The notes under the pieces: model-generated
Seen by the model: the letters and a program-made list of their open reading frames with translations, nothing else
The model's database searches: none
Told to the model about the DNA's origin: nothing
Part shown: positions 14,532 through 26,110 of the stretch, piece by piece
Position numbering within the stretch: position 1 is the stretch's first letter
Layout: each line of letters starts with the position of its first letter
Assembly: GCA_947846985.1 (NCBI GenBank)
Contig: CANTUZ010000002.1
Span: 58,174,885 to 58,238,884 of the forward strand
Direction: 5' to 3'
From: Fratercula arctica
Lineage: Eukaryota; Chordata; Aves; Charadriiformes; Alcidae
Length of the DNA stretch: 64,000 bases
Made by a program: the position numbers and the translations under genes

Positions 14532-14600
14532 AAGCCAAAGCCCGCTGAAACCAAGACAAAGATCCCCCGCTGACTTCAATAGCTTGCTGGATCTCACCCA
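14532..14600. repeat. Relic of an ancient amniote palindromic repeat
   Basis: The segment pairs a CAAAGCCCGCTGAA motif with GCTGACTTCAATAGC and ends in a GGATCTCACC motif. This layout (a GCCCATTGAAGTCAATGG-type core facing its own inverse) is familiar from old, widely dispersed repeats in birds, crocodilians and turtles. A related relic lies at 36184-36262. The exact family name is not certain from memory. Confidence 0.45.
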
Positions 14601-17600
14601 ATGTGAGTAAATGACATTTTTTTTCTAAAGTGAGTCTCTCTTTCCTGTGGCAGCTTCACACAATATTTTCCATTGTGTCTACCTTCATTCGTACGCTGCT
14701 ATTCTCCTACATGCAATTTCAGACTTGTATTGTTTCCAATACTTTATAATTTTGCATTGTCAGGATAGTTTTCTCTATGGTTTCACAGAGTGAATTGACC
14801 TAGTTAAAATTAAAGGTTGCCAGCACAAATTAGATTAGGTTGGTCTAGTGATCTGAAAAAGCACTGTAACATGCTGTGTTTGTCTTTATTTCCACCAGTA
14901 AGAATGGCTGGGTGAAAAGACAGCTATTAGAGCTACTCAGTTTACACTGTTATAATTACAGGTCTGATGGTATCCTATTAGGACGCAGCAAGACCAAGTG
15001 ATCAGTTATTTCAACTAGAAATATAATAATTCCACTGTTTTATTTTTAGCTATGAGATTTCACATTCCATTTGAAATGCATATGAATCTACTTAGTAATG
15101 AAGTAATACCATTTACTGAGAGCAAGGATATTTCTACCTTCTTAAGACCATCTAGATTGTGAACTCTCAAATAAAAAGAATACCTTATCCCAAGCTTTGG
15201 AGATTGCAAGAAGTGGATATCTTGCTCTCCACATCTTAGCACAGGCCCAGGGTGTCCTGTTCGTGAGGTATGAATACAGCTGACACAGAAAGGGTGATGT
15301 ATGTTACCAGCCTCATCTACCAACAAACATCTTCAGCCTGACTCCTTCTAGGCTGTAAATACAGTGTAAACACTTTGAGGCTGAGCTACTGATGGAATAA
15401 CGGCTGGCTCAGTCTTTTTATACTTGCCCTTAAATGTGTTTTTCTTTTTTGTACAGTGAAAAGCAAACTCATGCCTCCTTAAGAAGGACATTTTCTCCTA
15501 TCAGTCCTATTGTTCCTGTAAATACCTCTCACCACCACTAAAAAATGACAATAGGGTAATGGATATTCATCCTGAATGGAGTCCAGAAGCACTTCACCTT
15601 GGGAAATACATCACTCTTTGCAGGCAGAATCCCTGCAAATGTCAAAGGGAGTTCTATTAATAATAATACATAGATAATAATTAGTAACTAATTGATGTTG
15701 ACATTGCCATTTGCTGCCATGTATAGCTCTGCTGTGTGCACGGTAAGCTGACTGGTTGGCTCCACTGGCAAAAGCTGTATTGTTTTTTGGCTTGTTGATA
15801 TCCAGCTGTCCACCACTCCACTATCTAATGCATGGGCATGTAAAGATTGTCATGCTGAGCTGTAGGATACCAACATTTCTCCTATGTGTGGGAGCAATTC
15901 CCCACAACTCTGTATCAGACCATAGCTCTTCCTTCTCAAGCCGATTTTTAACAGAGCTGCAGCCCAAAGAGACTTTCTTTTGGATCCATTTTTCAATGTG
16001 GAAACCGTTATTGTTTTAAACCTATTTTCTGCTCTTTTGTGTGCTTTGCTGTTACTAAGAATTCAATCTATCTGACAAAAAATGCACCCAGGAGTGGTTT
16101 TTGCATTGGTTGTAGAATGCTTTTGTTATTTTTTGGGCTATGGCTGCATTATGGCTGTCATCTTAAAGGTATTGGGACACTTAAAACCGGCTCTTTTCTT
16201 CCTTCGTTGTGCATAGTCATTTGCTATTTTGAGAAGAGAGGAAGGAGAAAGGAATGGGATGACTGAGGATGGAAAGACTTGGGGCAACGAACAGGGAAAC
16301 TTTTTTTTTCTCAGTTTTTCTTTTGGAGGAACCCATCTTGTGTTTGTACCATTTCTGAGTGGCTGCAGCAAAAAGTTTCTGCTTCTCCATGGGGTTTGCA
16401 TCATCTTAGGTTTCTACCTCAAAGGTTTCACCAGTTTATGCTCCTGGGATATCTCTATCTGAATGCCATGTAGTCTTTACTATCAGAGAGAAGCGCTAAT
16501 GAGATACCTGCCCCTCATAGCATCCAGCATTGTGTAGCAGTTGTTGCTCAAGAGTGCCACATAAGATTATTAGCTTTCCTTGGCTTTTGGTAGGACTGTT
16601 TTGTTTCCATCCCTGTATCCCAACGGTGTTATTTACCCCCACCACATCCTGGCCCCTGTGCTCAAGAAACAGCTTTATTTCTACAGTTGGGCACACATTG
16701 CCTCTTCTTCAATATCAGCAAGCCTAGAAAATCCAAGTCTTCTTTCCTAAACCATAAGGACGCCCTGGAGCGTGCTCATAGTATGGTTTCTCCAGGCTGG
16801 GCTACCTGGAAGACGGCGCATTACAAGAAATGGGCATGGTAGCACAAATACAGATTTTAATGATTAGACTTGAAATTGACTGAGGGCCAGGCAAATATGT
16901 GCTAACATAAGGCAAGTTGTGCTGGTAAAAAATCCAGCATAGTTGAAAATAGAGCTGCTTGAAAGTTATTTAACAATGCACGCCACACTGCAGTGGTTCA
17001 GAACAGCCGGGAAGGAGCATCTCAGATAATAAAGGCTGTAGTGGAGTTTAGGTAGGTTTGTCTGCAGCGAATAGCATTAGCAGCTTGTTAAGGCCAATCG
17101 AATAATAAATCACTGACTTCAACAGAATTTACTGTTCGCTAAGTCCTTACATTTAGATTTACACAGTGAACCCGACAGCCACAATGCATCTTGAGTTAGT
17201 GAACTGTTACTCCTCAGCTGAAGGAGTTAGCTTGATTTATGTGATAAGCAGTATGCACACTTAAGGAAAATCAAGGTAGTTTCCTCATGCAGGGTCTTAC
17301 ATGCTTCAGTGCCTGCCTGCATGATCCCTTTTGCACTATTGGCTCCTCAAGTTCGGTCTCTAGTTTCCTGAAGAAGGTATAGCAGATGGTTGGAGACATT
17401 CCTTTTAAGGGTGAAAAAAGCCACCACCTAGTATCTTCACTGAAGAGGTCTTACCTATCGAATCTACAATCCATTTGGCTTCTTTCTTCACTCTTGACAT
17501 AGAAATCACCTCACTGTTCATATTCCAGCAAACCTAAAGCTTTCTTGTCCACAGCCTCTCAGGATCCATTTAGACAGCAAAAGCTATCCAGATGCCAGCA

Positions 17601-18841
17601 TTCATATCAGTGTTGCATTTTGTGCTTGAATGGCTTGCCGCTATGAAACTTAACTCTGAAACAAGTGCTTGAAAACCCTGCCCAAGGGACAAAACCTACA
17701 TTCAACCTGCAGTATTCCCCATTTGCCTCCCTTGACTCATCATCTCCCCTGAAAGTTTCCTTGCCTGACAGTTCATTACCTCATACGAGTGCATGGTGGA
17801 CAACCCTGTCCAGAGTTTAAACAACATGATTTATGACTCTGCTACACCTCATGCTGTCTAGGCTAGCCAGCTTTGCAGATCTGCCTGCCCCAATTTTTTT
17901 ATCTCAGCTGTGTATCCATGCCATCAAGACTGCTTTGTGACCTTGGTTGGTAGGTAGAATTTGTAGTATTGAAGGGCTTTGGGTCACCCACTGGGCACAC
18001 TTGCAGACTATCACTCAAGTGAGAAGGAAAGATTACTCATTTACCACCACTGACCTTCTGTTCTCTGTTTTAGTCCCTGTTAAATTTTCAGGAAGCCAGG
18101 AGATATGCTTGATCCCCTTATGGTTTTGTATGCAACCCTGGTAGTGGTGGAGTAGCAGTAGTAAAACGGGGGACAATAGGTGGATGGAGATGCCACTGGG
18201 GGTACCATTAAGGCAAATAATCACTAACAGTGTTGTGTTTGTGTGAGTGTAGATGGAGACAGCGCACCTCAAAGAAGGTTTATTAAAGGTTAAATAATCT
18301 TTCTTTTCATAATGGACCCCATGAGGCTCTCTAAGGTTGCTACAACAGACTGAGTGAACAGCATCATTGCACAGTTCTTTTAACAGCCCTACATATTTTC
18401 CATTCTTGAAAATGGTTTTTTTTACAGATCAGATGCCCCATTAGTATTGTTATGATTTCTTGTCATTCTGACATCAGTTGCATTTTATCCCTTGTGGTTT
18501 CTAGTGTTGATTTTTTTCTCAGTCCAGCAACAGCTTAATCCTCTTCCCATCTCATTACAGTATGAGAAAATTGAGATTGCTGGGGGGACATTAGTTAATA
18601 AACACATTGCCTGTAGTTCCCAGACAACTGATGCATTTTTCCATCTTTATTTAATGGGATGTTTATTCTCACATTGAAATATACAGGCTATAGCAGTGAA
18701 GAAATTCTCAACGTGCCACAGACAAATTCACACTGAAGGAAAGAAACTCCAGGAAATGATTACCACTTTAAATGAAGAAGGAAAACCCCCATTAGGCGAC
18801 TTACTTTATCTTTTTTGTTTGACTTAAAGCTGAAATCTAAA
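14601..18841. other. Gene-free stretch
   Basis: No gene is supported. Roughly 17280-17830 is richer in C and T and may be a degraded transposable element on the minus strand, but I cannot assign a family. The rest is AT-rich sequence without CpG enrichment. Confidence 0.5.
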
Positions 18842-18934
18842 ACCTGATTCTCCGCTTGCACTGGTTTTATATTTGTCCCATTGACTTCAGTGGAATTAAT
18901 CCTAATTTACATTGGTATGAGAAGAATTGGATCA
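18842..18934. repeat. Ancient palindromic MITE-like repeat
   Basis: The left part (CTGATTCTCCGCTTGCACTGG) and the right part (TTACATTGGTATGAGAAG) are diverged inverted copies around a CCATTGACTTCAGTGGA core. The same arrangement, a palindrome centred on CATTGACTTCA-GTGG with flanking TTACACTGGTGTAA-like arms, is a common fossil repeat of sauropsid genomes. The arms now match only partly, consistent with great age. Confidence 0.5.
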
Positions 18935-21900
18935 CTGAGGTCTCATTATTCCAGACTGTAACCAATGACCTGGTAGAGCTCTTTATTCTCTGTCTAAGGG
19001 TTGAGAGATTGTTCACGGCACAGACAGGAAGATAAGACAAAGCAAAAATTAAGTGCTTCAGACTATTTCATTCCACAGGGCTCGTCCTCACAGGCCACAG
19101 GGGTTGGCTTTACATTTCCATTATGCCACAGGGTGCTTGGAATTGCATTCCCCAGGCACTTTCTCCAGAGTGCTAAGAGAGCTCACTGACAGCGTCTGGA
19201 TACACAACATACTCCTGACAATGATCAGTTCTAGTACTTAGTCTCTGCCAACATCCCTTTCCTCTCCTCATCCCTTTTCTTTTAACACTTATGGAGAATA
19301 ACCATGTTTTTAAATCAAGTGGCTGCTCTGTAGAAGAAATTAGTGGTGAGCAAAGCAGAGGGCAAGCAAGCGCTGACAGGGAGGCACAGACATTCTGCCA
19401 GAGCATCTTTTTTTCCATTTGCAGTTTACTGTACTGCCTAATAAAGACTCTGAAACAAAAAGTGGTTTGGTGTATTACATATTTAGCTATAAATTACAGC
19501 TGGGTTACTCAACCTCAGTGACAGCAGGCAGCGGCTGTTGGTTCTGTGCCTGGCCATAAGGGGAGAAGCACCATCACCTCTTCTTCCCCCACCTTGCCTC
19601 CACACCACAGGCTCTCACTTTCCCAGGGGAGGACGCAAACTGCATTTATCTGCCCCACACCACTGCCATTCCACGGCTTGCAGGCCATCAGCGTTACACA
19701 TATCACCACTAGGAATCTCTGTTTCAGTTCATTTCCACCCTTGTGCACCACACTGCTTATGTTTACCATGCTCTGTTGCGCTATGCCTTTCTCTTCAGAG
19801 TCCCACCCTGCTCCATCTCCTTATCCTCTCGTGGCTTCCAGACTCTCCTAACAAAATCTTACTCATTTTCTAACCCTGATTGTGTCTGGACAAAGTTAGG
19901 CCATTTCATCTGATCTCCCTATCTCCTACTGATGCAATTCAGCCCTGTCCTCCTCCCCTGGCAGATGTGATCGTCTGCCCAGAAGACCTTTTCCTTCTGT
20001 CTCCTTACAAACCATTTGAAGGCAGCTGGGAAAGTTACCGCGTTAATTTGACAGTGTTTCATACTTATCATGCTCAGGTCTGAGGCAGTACAGACTATGT
20101 TTAGCTCCAACAGCATGTGTTTAGACTTCTAACTATCCACTGAAATCAATAATAAGAGCCCAAATAGGAATTCAAAGCCTAAATGTTTTGTTGACGCTGA
20201 GCTTTGGTGCTATAACAATACTCTGAATGAACTTAACCTTCCTTAATCCTTCCACCAAGCCGACATTTGTCCTTTCACCATGGACTGCAAACAAAGAGTT
20301 TGCATTTACAAATGATCCATCTTTCAGGAAAAAAAAATAATCCTTCTGAGCTCCTGAGTTCCCTAACACAAAGCATTAGTATCTTTGCTAAGGGGATAAA
20401 ACTTCACTCTTGATTGAGAAAACCGAACAAAAAAGCATTTGATCTGATTGACACAGCTATTCTGGTTGCATTGGATAGTATGTTTAATCAATAAGCTTTG
20501 TCCTTTGGAATACTAATGCTTATCTTGTACTTGCTGCTTCTCAAAATACTGTTTGCTATAGAATTATTTGTTTAATATGCTGGACAAATACCTGACTCCA
20601 CCAAGAAAGCCTGAAAGTCACAGAGTGTGAACAGCAGGGCTGTTCTCTGGGAGCCCAGGTAGGGCGGCTTATGGATAATCCCTCCACCCTTCATTTCTTA
20701 GTGTATCTGTTCAATATGTTATATTTGCTTGGAAATGGTGTCTGAAGTGGCCACAGATTTCCAATGTGGCAGTATATAGTGACTATGACTACTACGGACT
20801 CTGATTTGGAGGTCTCTGAGTACAATCCCGTAAGAAGTCATTCTGTTTTAGTTCAGTGACTTTTATTTAATATCAGTAGTTATGGAAAACTGACCTCTTC
20901 ATGTGCTTGCAGATATGAATGAAGATTAAAAAAAATAGCATCTGGATATCTTGGAATACTAAAATATAAATCAGGTACATTTTTTTGACTAGTGCTGCTC
21001 AGGTCAATAATATCTTTCCATAAAAAAATTAAGTTGTAGGAGGTATAAATATTTACATTACTATTGGAAGGAGGGCTACTATGTCTGGTTCATCTCTCTA
21101 AACCTCCACAGACTCCTACTGAAGATATAATTATTGAAGATGGAGGCACTGGGAGTAATATGCTACTGAATTTGGAGTTGGTTGTTAAAACTTAAGCAAG
21201 TCCTGAGTCAGATTTCCTGTAAAGTTTCATTTAAAGGCAGTCACAATAAGTAGTTATCAGTGCAAGTGATGAAAAAAATTAGTCTTTATTCTGGGAAATT
21301 GGATTATAACTTAACTATTATTCTGCCAAGAGACTACACCTTTGTGTAAACTACTAGACAGTTAGAAAAAATGGTCATAGTTTTTCATAAAACGTACCAC
21401 GTTTCTTAAAAGAGGCATAGGATCTTTAAAAAAACACACCATAGATAAACAAAGTGCTTTGAACAAGATACAGAAGCTGCAGAAATATGACATTATGTTT
21501 GCCTTGGCTGGTTATTGCTGCATTCATGAATATTTTTTTCTACCTGTTTTTAAATGAATAATACTTATGTAGTTTCTCAACAGATATCAGTGATGATTTT
21601 GGAAGGCTGAGACATTTACTGAATATTTTATGTAATTTAAAAGGACTTTCTTTTACTTACTGACAAAGGCTATTGCCATTTACATAACTATAAAAACCAG
21701 AATTCTCAAAATATATTTGAAGTGATCCTACACTTAAAATACAGAGTTTAGAAAACAAACAAGAATTTGACTAATTTTTAACAGCACCTGTGAAGGAGGT
21801 AGTGGCATACTTTAATAAATACAAAATTGTAGATGTACATAATTATTTACAGTTCATGCAGAGAAGCACATGAGACTATTGTATTTGTTTGTTCATAATA

Positions 21901-24801
21901 AAGTCATTACCTGCTTCACACACAGCCCTTGCGGAATTGAGTATTTCTCAATAGTATTAGAAACAACTGTTTCAACATAAACAAGAAAACACTCAATAAA
22001 AAGCAGTTCATAAGCACTATATTCTTTAAAAATATTCACCAATCTGGGTTCAAAATATATAAGGTCTACAGCATACACGCATGTATACATACTGTGAGTC
22101 CCCCCTAGGAATTTTTGTACCTGTTAATCAATTTGAGAAAAAAAAAATTGGTAGAGGAGTGTCAGTCTCAAAAATAATGTATGCTTTTATGTTTCAGGAA
22201 AGAGAGATGGCTGAGTAAAAGAAATATATTAATATTGGCACCTCCACTGAGAGAATGATGGCAATATTATTGAGAAACACCTAAGAATCCACAGCGAAGA
22301 GGGATATTGTGAATATTCCAGCAGCAGTGGAAGCCTCAATCGGGTAAAATAAAGCTTCATTAATGCTCCTGGAATTATTTTATTGTTTAAAAAAAACATA
22401 TATATTTGTTTCTATGCACAAATTCTGGGTGTTCCGGAGTATTAAGCTCTTTGTATCTGAAGAAAGACTGGAAACAGGACGTGAAGGAAGGGGCTGTTTT
22501 TTTACCTAGGGACCTCGCCTCTGACAAAAGCCTTATCTCATTTCACTGTTGTGTCAAACCAGCATGGTGTGTGCGCCCTGCCTGCCTCGCCGACGAGCTG
22601 CAGCGCGGTGGATAGAAAGTGTTCATTTATCGCCTAGACAAGCTCTAAGGGACTCTGCTGCAACCCGCACTTTTGCCGAGAAAATGCCACACGCTGGGCT
22701 AAGTTCATTTGCACTCGAACTCCATTAAAGCTAATGGGCTTTCCCTGGGGATGAAGATGGTTCCTTGAAGCTAGGCGGAAATGAAAGAAGACATCACTTA
22801 AGGGAGCTGAGATATGACTGAAATGAAATCTGAAACCATTTATTCCTGGGTCAGGGGCAGGTTTTCCTTTCTCAGCTTATCTCTTGGCCTGGAAAGAATT
22901 TTATAGCATAGGGTATCCATACCCTTATCTAGGCTGGATAATAAACCATGCACTGGGAAGCATTGCCTCCAGACTGTGCGGCTTCCTCTTCCTCCAGGCC
23001 ACTGCTTCCATCTCACTCTTGCTAATACGCGTATTGGATAAAAACAGCGTTAACTTTTTATTTTTTCCCTTTCTTGCCCCAGCTGAAGCACCTTTTTTTG
23101 AGAAAAAAAAAATCTAATGCTTTCTCAGTTCTCAACCTAAATTCAGTAGTGATGTATGTGTTAATTAACTGAAATGTATTTGATAGCTGGCTCTTGCCTA
23201 GGCATATTTGATAGGGGGCCATCAGCTGAATGTGCAGGCAGTGTTGGCCTTCAAGGGTGGCAGTGCCTTAGGTTGGAAGACTCCAAATTCCTCTCCTACC
23301 TTTTCTTTATGCCTTAGTGTTCTCTCAGTCCTCCCAGAATTTGTGCTATCAGGGTTTCTGCCTGTCTCCAGGCTGCCAGAGCACCCCTGTTGGGAAATAG
23401 AGCAGTGGCACGGAGCACCTTTGCTCAGCACTGACACTGATTCATTTGGTGTCCCTAAACAGGTCAGGCTGTTTGGCTTCTCCATGAAGAGTCATTGTGT
23501 CCCAGTGGGTCTCCAAAATGCCAACTTCTGTGAACTGGAGCCTTTTTGAAGTGATGCCTGACTTTGTATGTTGAGACAACATGAGCTGATCCATCTTAGA
23601 TGATACCCAGTGTACAATGTGTCTTTACCCCAGATGTAAGAAAGAGTGACTTTCACCTCAGACTATATAGACAGACTTGTGTGTATAGTTGTCTCATTCA
23701 GTCTTCACTGCTGGACAAAGTGATGGTTGTGACATCTCCTTAGACATCTTCTAGCAAATTCAGTCAGAGATGCGAGCGTTCATCTGAAAAACGCACCTCA
23801 CAGCTTCAGATTGGTTGGCATCAAATAGAGACAAAGAGGTATCAAAATCAGTGGTCATTCAGGAAGGACTTGTACAGCCTGCCTCTGAGTACAAAATGTC
23901 ACACAGTGCGTGGGACTTCGTTAAAGTTTACAGTCACTTCTTAAATGGAGCGTATGACCTGGGCCTGAGAGGACATATGATTAACGTTGCCAGCTGGAAG
24001 CCACTCCTAAACTATCCCAAAGGTCACTGTATGGAAGTAATAACCACCTGATGACATTTTGCTGGGCAACTTGGCAGCAGGAGGTGGCAAGTTTCTTCCT
24101 TGAAGACTATGACAACGAGGAAGCAAGGAGCTGTGTGTTGCATGGCTTGATGTACTAATTGTGCATGATGTGCTAACTGTTTTTAATTAGCCCACCCACA
24201 AGAGGATGGTGGGAAGGTACATCTCTTCTAGAAACGCTGCTGGGAAAGGTCTGTCATTCAGAGAGAAACAGGAGAAGGTAAAAGAGTTCCCCCCTTATCT
24301 ATTTTTATATTCTGCTGAGGACTAAGTAGCTAGATCTCCTAAAAAGCAAGGGCAGGAGACCTCGATAAACTCTGATCCCTCCTAAAGAACAGCTGTGCCT
24401 CCTTCCCACTAAACACAGTGTCTAGCTGTGCTAAGGGTGGGAAAGGGCTTGGAAAAGGAGGCTCAAAGCACCAGGACAAGGTGGCGGTGAAAGAAGCACC
24501 CAGGATGTAACTACACCAGCCCCCTGTCACTGCTGGAGTTGGCAAGCACCTCCACTCTGGTCTAAGACCAGAGAGGTCTCTGAGGTCCTGAGACTTTTAT
24601 AAGTTCTAAGGTCTCAAGACCTTTATAACAAGATGACCCACGGCTGTTACTAAGCACGCTGAGGAAATGAAGGACCAGGGCAGGGGCACAGCCCTTCCTC
24701 TGAAGTGCCAAAGGTGCACCCTGTGGGCAGGGGGGGTTAAGCCTGTCCATGTAGCTCCCCTTCCCACGCATGAGGCTGATGGAAGCAGCGTTGTCATCAA
24801 G
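18935..24801. other. Gene-free stretch, partly pyrimidine-rich
   Basis: No gene is supported. Positions 19540-20010 are C/T-rich with short open plus-strand frames and a wording loosely like the 3' region of old L2-type LINEs, but too diverged to call. Positions 22210-22400 have a balanced, motif-rich look sometimes seen in conserved noncoding DNA. The sequence from 22850 to 24800 is ordinary. Confidence 0.45.
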
Positions 24802-24889
24802 TCACAGAACGACAGAATGCTTTGTGTTGGAAGGGACCTTCAAAGATCATCCTGTTCAACGCCCCTGCTGGGGGTGGTGACATCTTTCA

Positions 24890-25162
24890 CTAGGTTGGGT
24901 TGCCCAAAGCCCTGTTCATCCTGACCTTGAACACATCCAGGCATGGGGCATCCATAGCTTCTCTGGGCAACCTATTCCAGTGTCTCATCGCCCTCACTGT
25001 GAAAAATTTCTTCCTTATGTCCCATCTAAATCTACCTTCTCTCAGTTTAAAACCATTGCCCCATGTCTTGTCACTACAGGTAGAAAGTCCTTCCCCAGAT
25101 TTCTTGTAAGTCCCCGTTAAGTACTGAAAGGCCGCAATAAGGCGCCTTCTCTTCAGAGGCAC
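24890..25162 (-). pseudogene. CR1 ORF2 C-terminal fragment
   Basis: A 90-codon open frame matching the extreme C-terminus of the CR1 endonuclease/reverse-transcriptase polyprotein. It contains GNGFKLREGRFRWDIRKKFF and RHWNRLPREAMDAP, the signature tail of avian CR1 proteins, and a natural stop. It is out of frame with the preceding piece (25153-25400), so the protein is broken. No endonuclease or RT active site is present, and the copy cannot mobilise itself. Confidence 0.9.
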
Positions 25163-25400
25163 CTTCTCTTCTCCAGGCTGAACAACCCCAACTGTCTCAG
25201 CCTGTCCTCACAGGAGAGGTGCTCCAGCCCTCTCATCATCTTCATGGTCCTCCTCTGGACCTGCTCCAACAGGTCCATGTCTATCTCGTGCTGCAGACCC
25301 CACAGCTGGACACAGTGTTCCAGGTGGGGTCTCAGGAGTTGGGTAGAGGGAGGATCATCCCGCTCCACCTGCACTTGGCCTCGTTGAACCTCAGGAAGCT
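25153..25400 (-). pseudogene. CR1 ORF2 RT thumb-region fragment
   Basis: The frame carries [33 protein letters not shown] and [13 protein letters not shown], the standard order in CR1 ORF2 just before the C-terminal domain. It terminates shortly after EKRR because of the frameshift. The open frame extends left of the homology into GC-rich island sequence (to 25461), which is not part of the element. Confidence 0.88.
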
Positions 25401-25989
25401 CACAGGGGCCCGCTCCTCCTTCTCGGGGCCGGCACCCAAGACACCCCGACCGCCTGGTCACCCCCCCTGGGGACCCCGCACAATCCCTCCCGGGACAGGC
25501 CCGCTCGTCTGTGGAACCAGGGCAGGTCAGCGCAGGGTGGGAAGGTCGCCATCACGGGCGCCGTGCGGACGGAACGGCCGTTACTCGCCCCTCTCGGCGG
25601 CGGTTAATCCCGCTCCCCGCCCCGCTCCTCGCCACCGCCCCCTCCCGGGGCGGGCCGGCTCCTCTCCCCGCCCTCAGCCACGGCGGCGCCCGGCCTCTTT
25701 GTGCCCGAGTACGGCGCTGCCCCTCCGCCCCGCCCCGTCTTGCCTCGCCTCGCCGTGGCGCTGCCCGCTCGGCTCCGGCCGCCGCCGCTGAGGGGATCAG
25801 CGGGTCAGCCCGCCCTCGCCCTGCTGCTGGGGGGCCTTCCCCGCCCCCGTCCCCGCCCCGCCGCTTTACCCACTCCTCGTCCCCCTGCCCCCGGCGGGGG
25901 TTTTTCGTCGCCCCTTCCCCTGGGCTGTGTGTCAGCCCGCCGTGCGCGCTGTGTCCCCCCCTCTCCCCCGAGCTCCCCCGCCGCCGGGG

Positions 25990-26022
25990 ATGGCGCCGCT
26001 GACAGCGCCCGTCCGCGCCTGA
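25990..26022 (+). CDS. Upstream ORF, 10 codons, in the 5' leader
   Basis: ATG at 25990 reads MAPLTAPVRA and stops at TGA 26020-26022, 37 bases before the main ATG at 26060 and in a different frame from it. Its context is favourable (G at -3, G at +4), better than that of the main start (G at -3, A at +4). If transcription starts upstream of 25990, this small frame would be expected to lower or regulate translation of the main frame. Whether it lies in the mature transcript is inferred, because the start site is unknown. Confidence 0.45.
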   Translation: MAPLTAPVRA

Positions 26023-26025
26023 GCC

Positions 26026-26060
26026 GGGAGGAGAAGGAGAAGGAGGAGGAGAAGGAGAGA
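26026..26060 (+). repeat. GGA/GAA purine tract in the 5' leader
   Basis: A 35-base all-purine run made of GGA and GAA units immediately precedes the coding start. Repeated GG pairs could form a two-layer G-quadruplex in RNA, and GGA/GAA repeats are also typical splicing-enhancer sequence. It may be length-variable between individuals. Confidence 0.8.
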
Positions 26061-26110
26061 TGAACCGCTTCCAGCCCGGGGTCGCGCTGCTGCTCTCGCT
26101 GCTGTGGGAG
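26060..26110 (+). CDS. First coding exon, signal peptide of an unidentified secreted or membrane protein
   Basis: The ATG at 26060 follows an in-frame TGA at 26000-26002, so it is the first in-frame start. It encodes MNRFQPGVALLLSLLWE: a short polar start with an Arg, then a hydrophobic core VALLLSLLW, the form of a cleavable signal peptide. Coding stops at GAG followed by GTGAGG (donor at 26111-26116), a good 5' splice site, giving a phase-0 intron after 17 codons. Many receptors, adhesion proteins and extracellular matrix proteins have such a first exon followed by a very long intron 1. I do not recognise this particular sequence and give no gene name. Reading through the donor gives only a GC-rich, low-complexity frame, which argues for splicing. 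Confidence 0.6.

Larger units (their letters stand above)
24802..25425 (-). mobile_element. CR1 LINE, 5'-truncated, internally deleted
   Basis: Read on the minus strand this is the 3' part of a CR1 non-LTR retrotransposon. Its 3' end is at the low-coordinate side, where degenerate copies of the ATTCTRTGATTCT tail appear as AGAACGACAGAATG, followed by the conserved GGAAGGGACCTTCAAAGATC block. The thumb and C-terminal part of the ORF2 reverse transcriptase is recognisable. A RFNEAKC motif (25365-25391) is joined almost directly to RPHLEHCVQ (about 25310), where intact CR1 has an intervening stretch, so part of the body is deleted. A frameshift lies near 25155. The truncated 5' end abuts the CpG island. 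Confidence 0.93.

Noticed and set aside
19540..20010. C/T-rich segment with overlapping open frames, considered as a gene or L2 fossil
   Set aside because: The frames lack domains, and the L2-like wording is too diverged to support a call.
25219..25791. A 190-codon plus-strand open frame
   Set aside because: Its first part is the antisense of the CR1 element and the rest is GC-rich island sequence. Not a gene.
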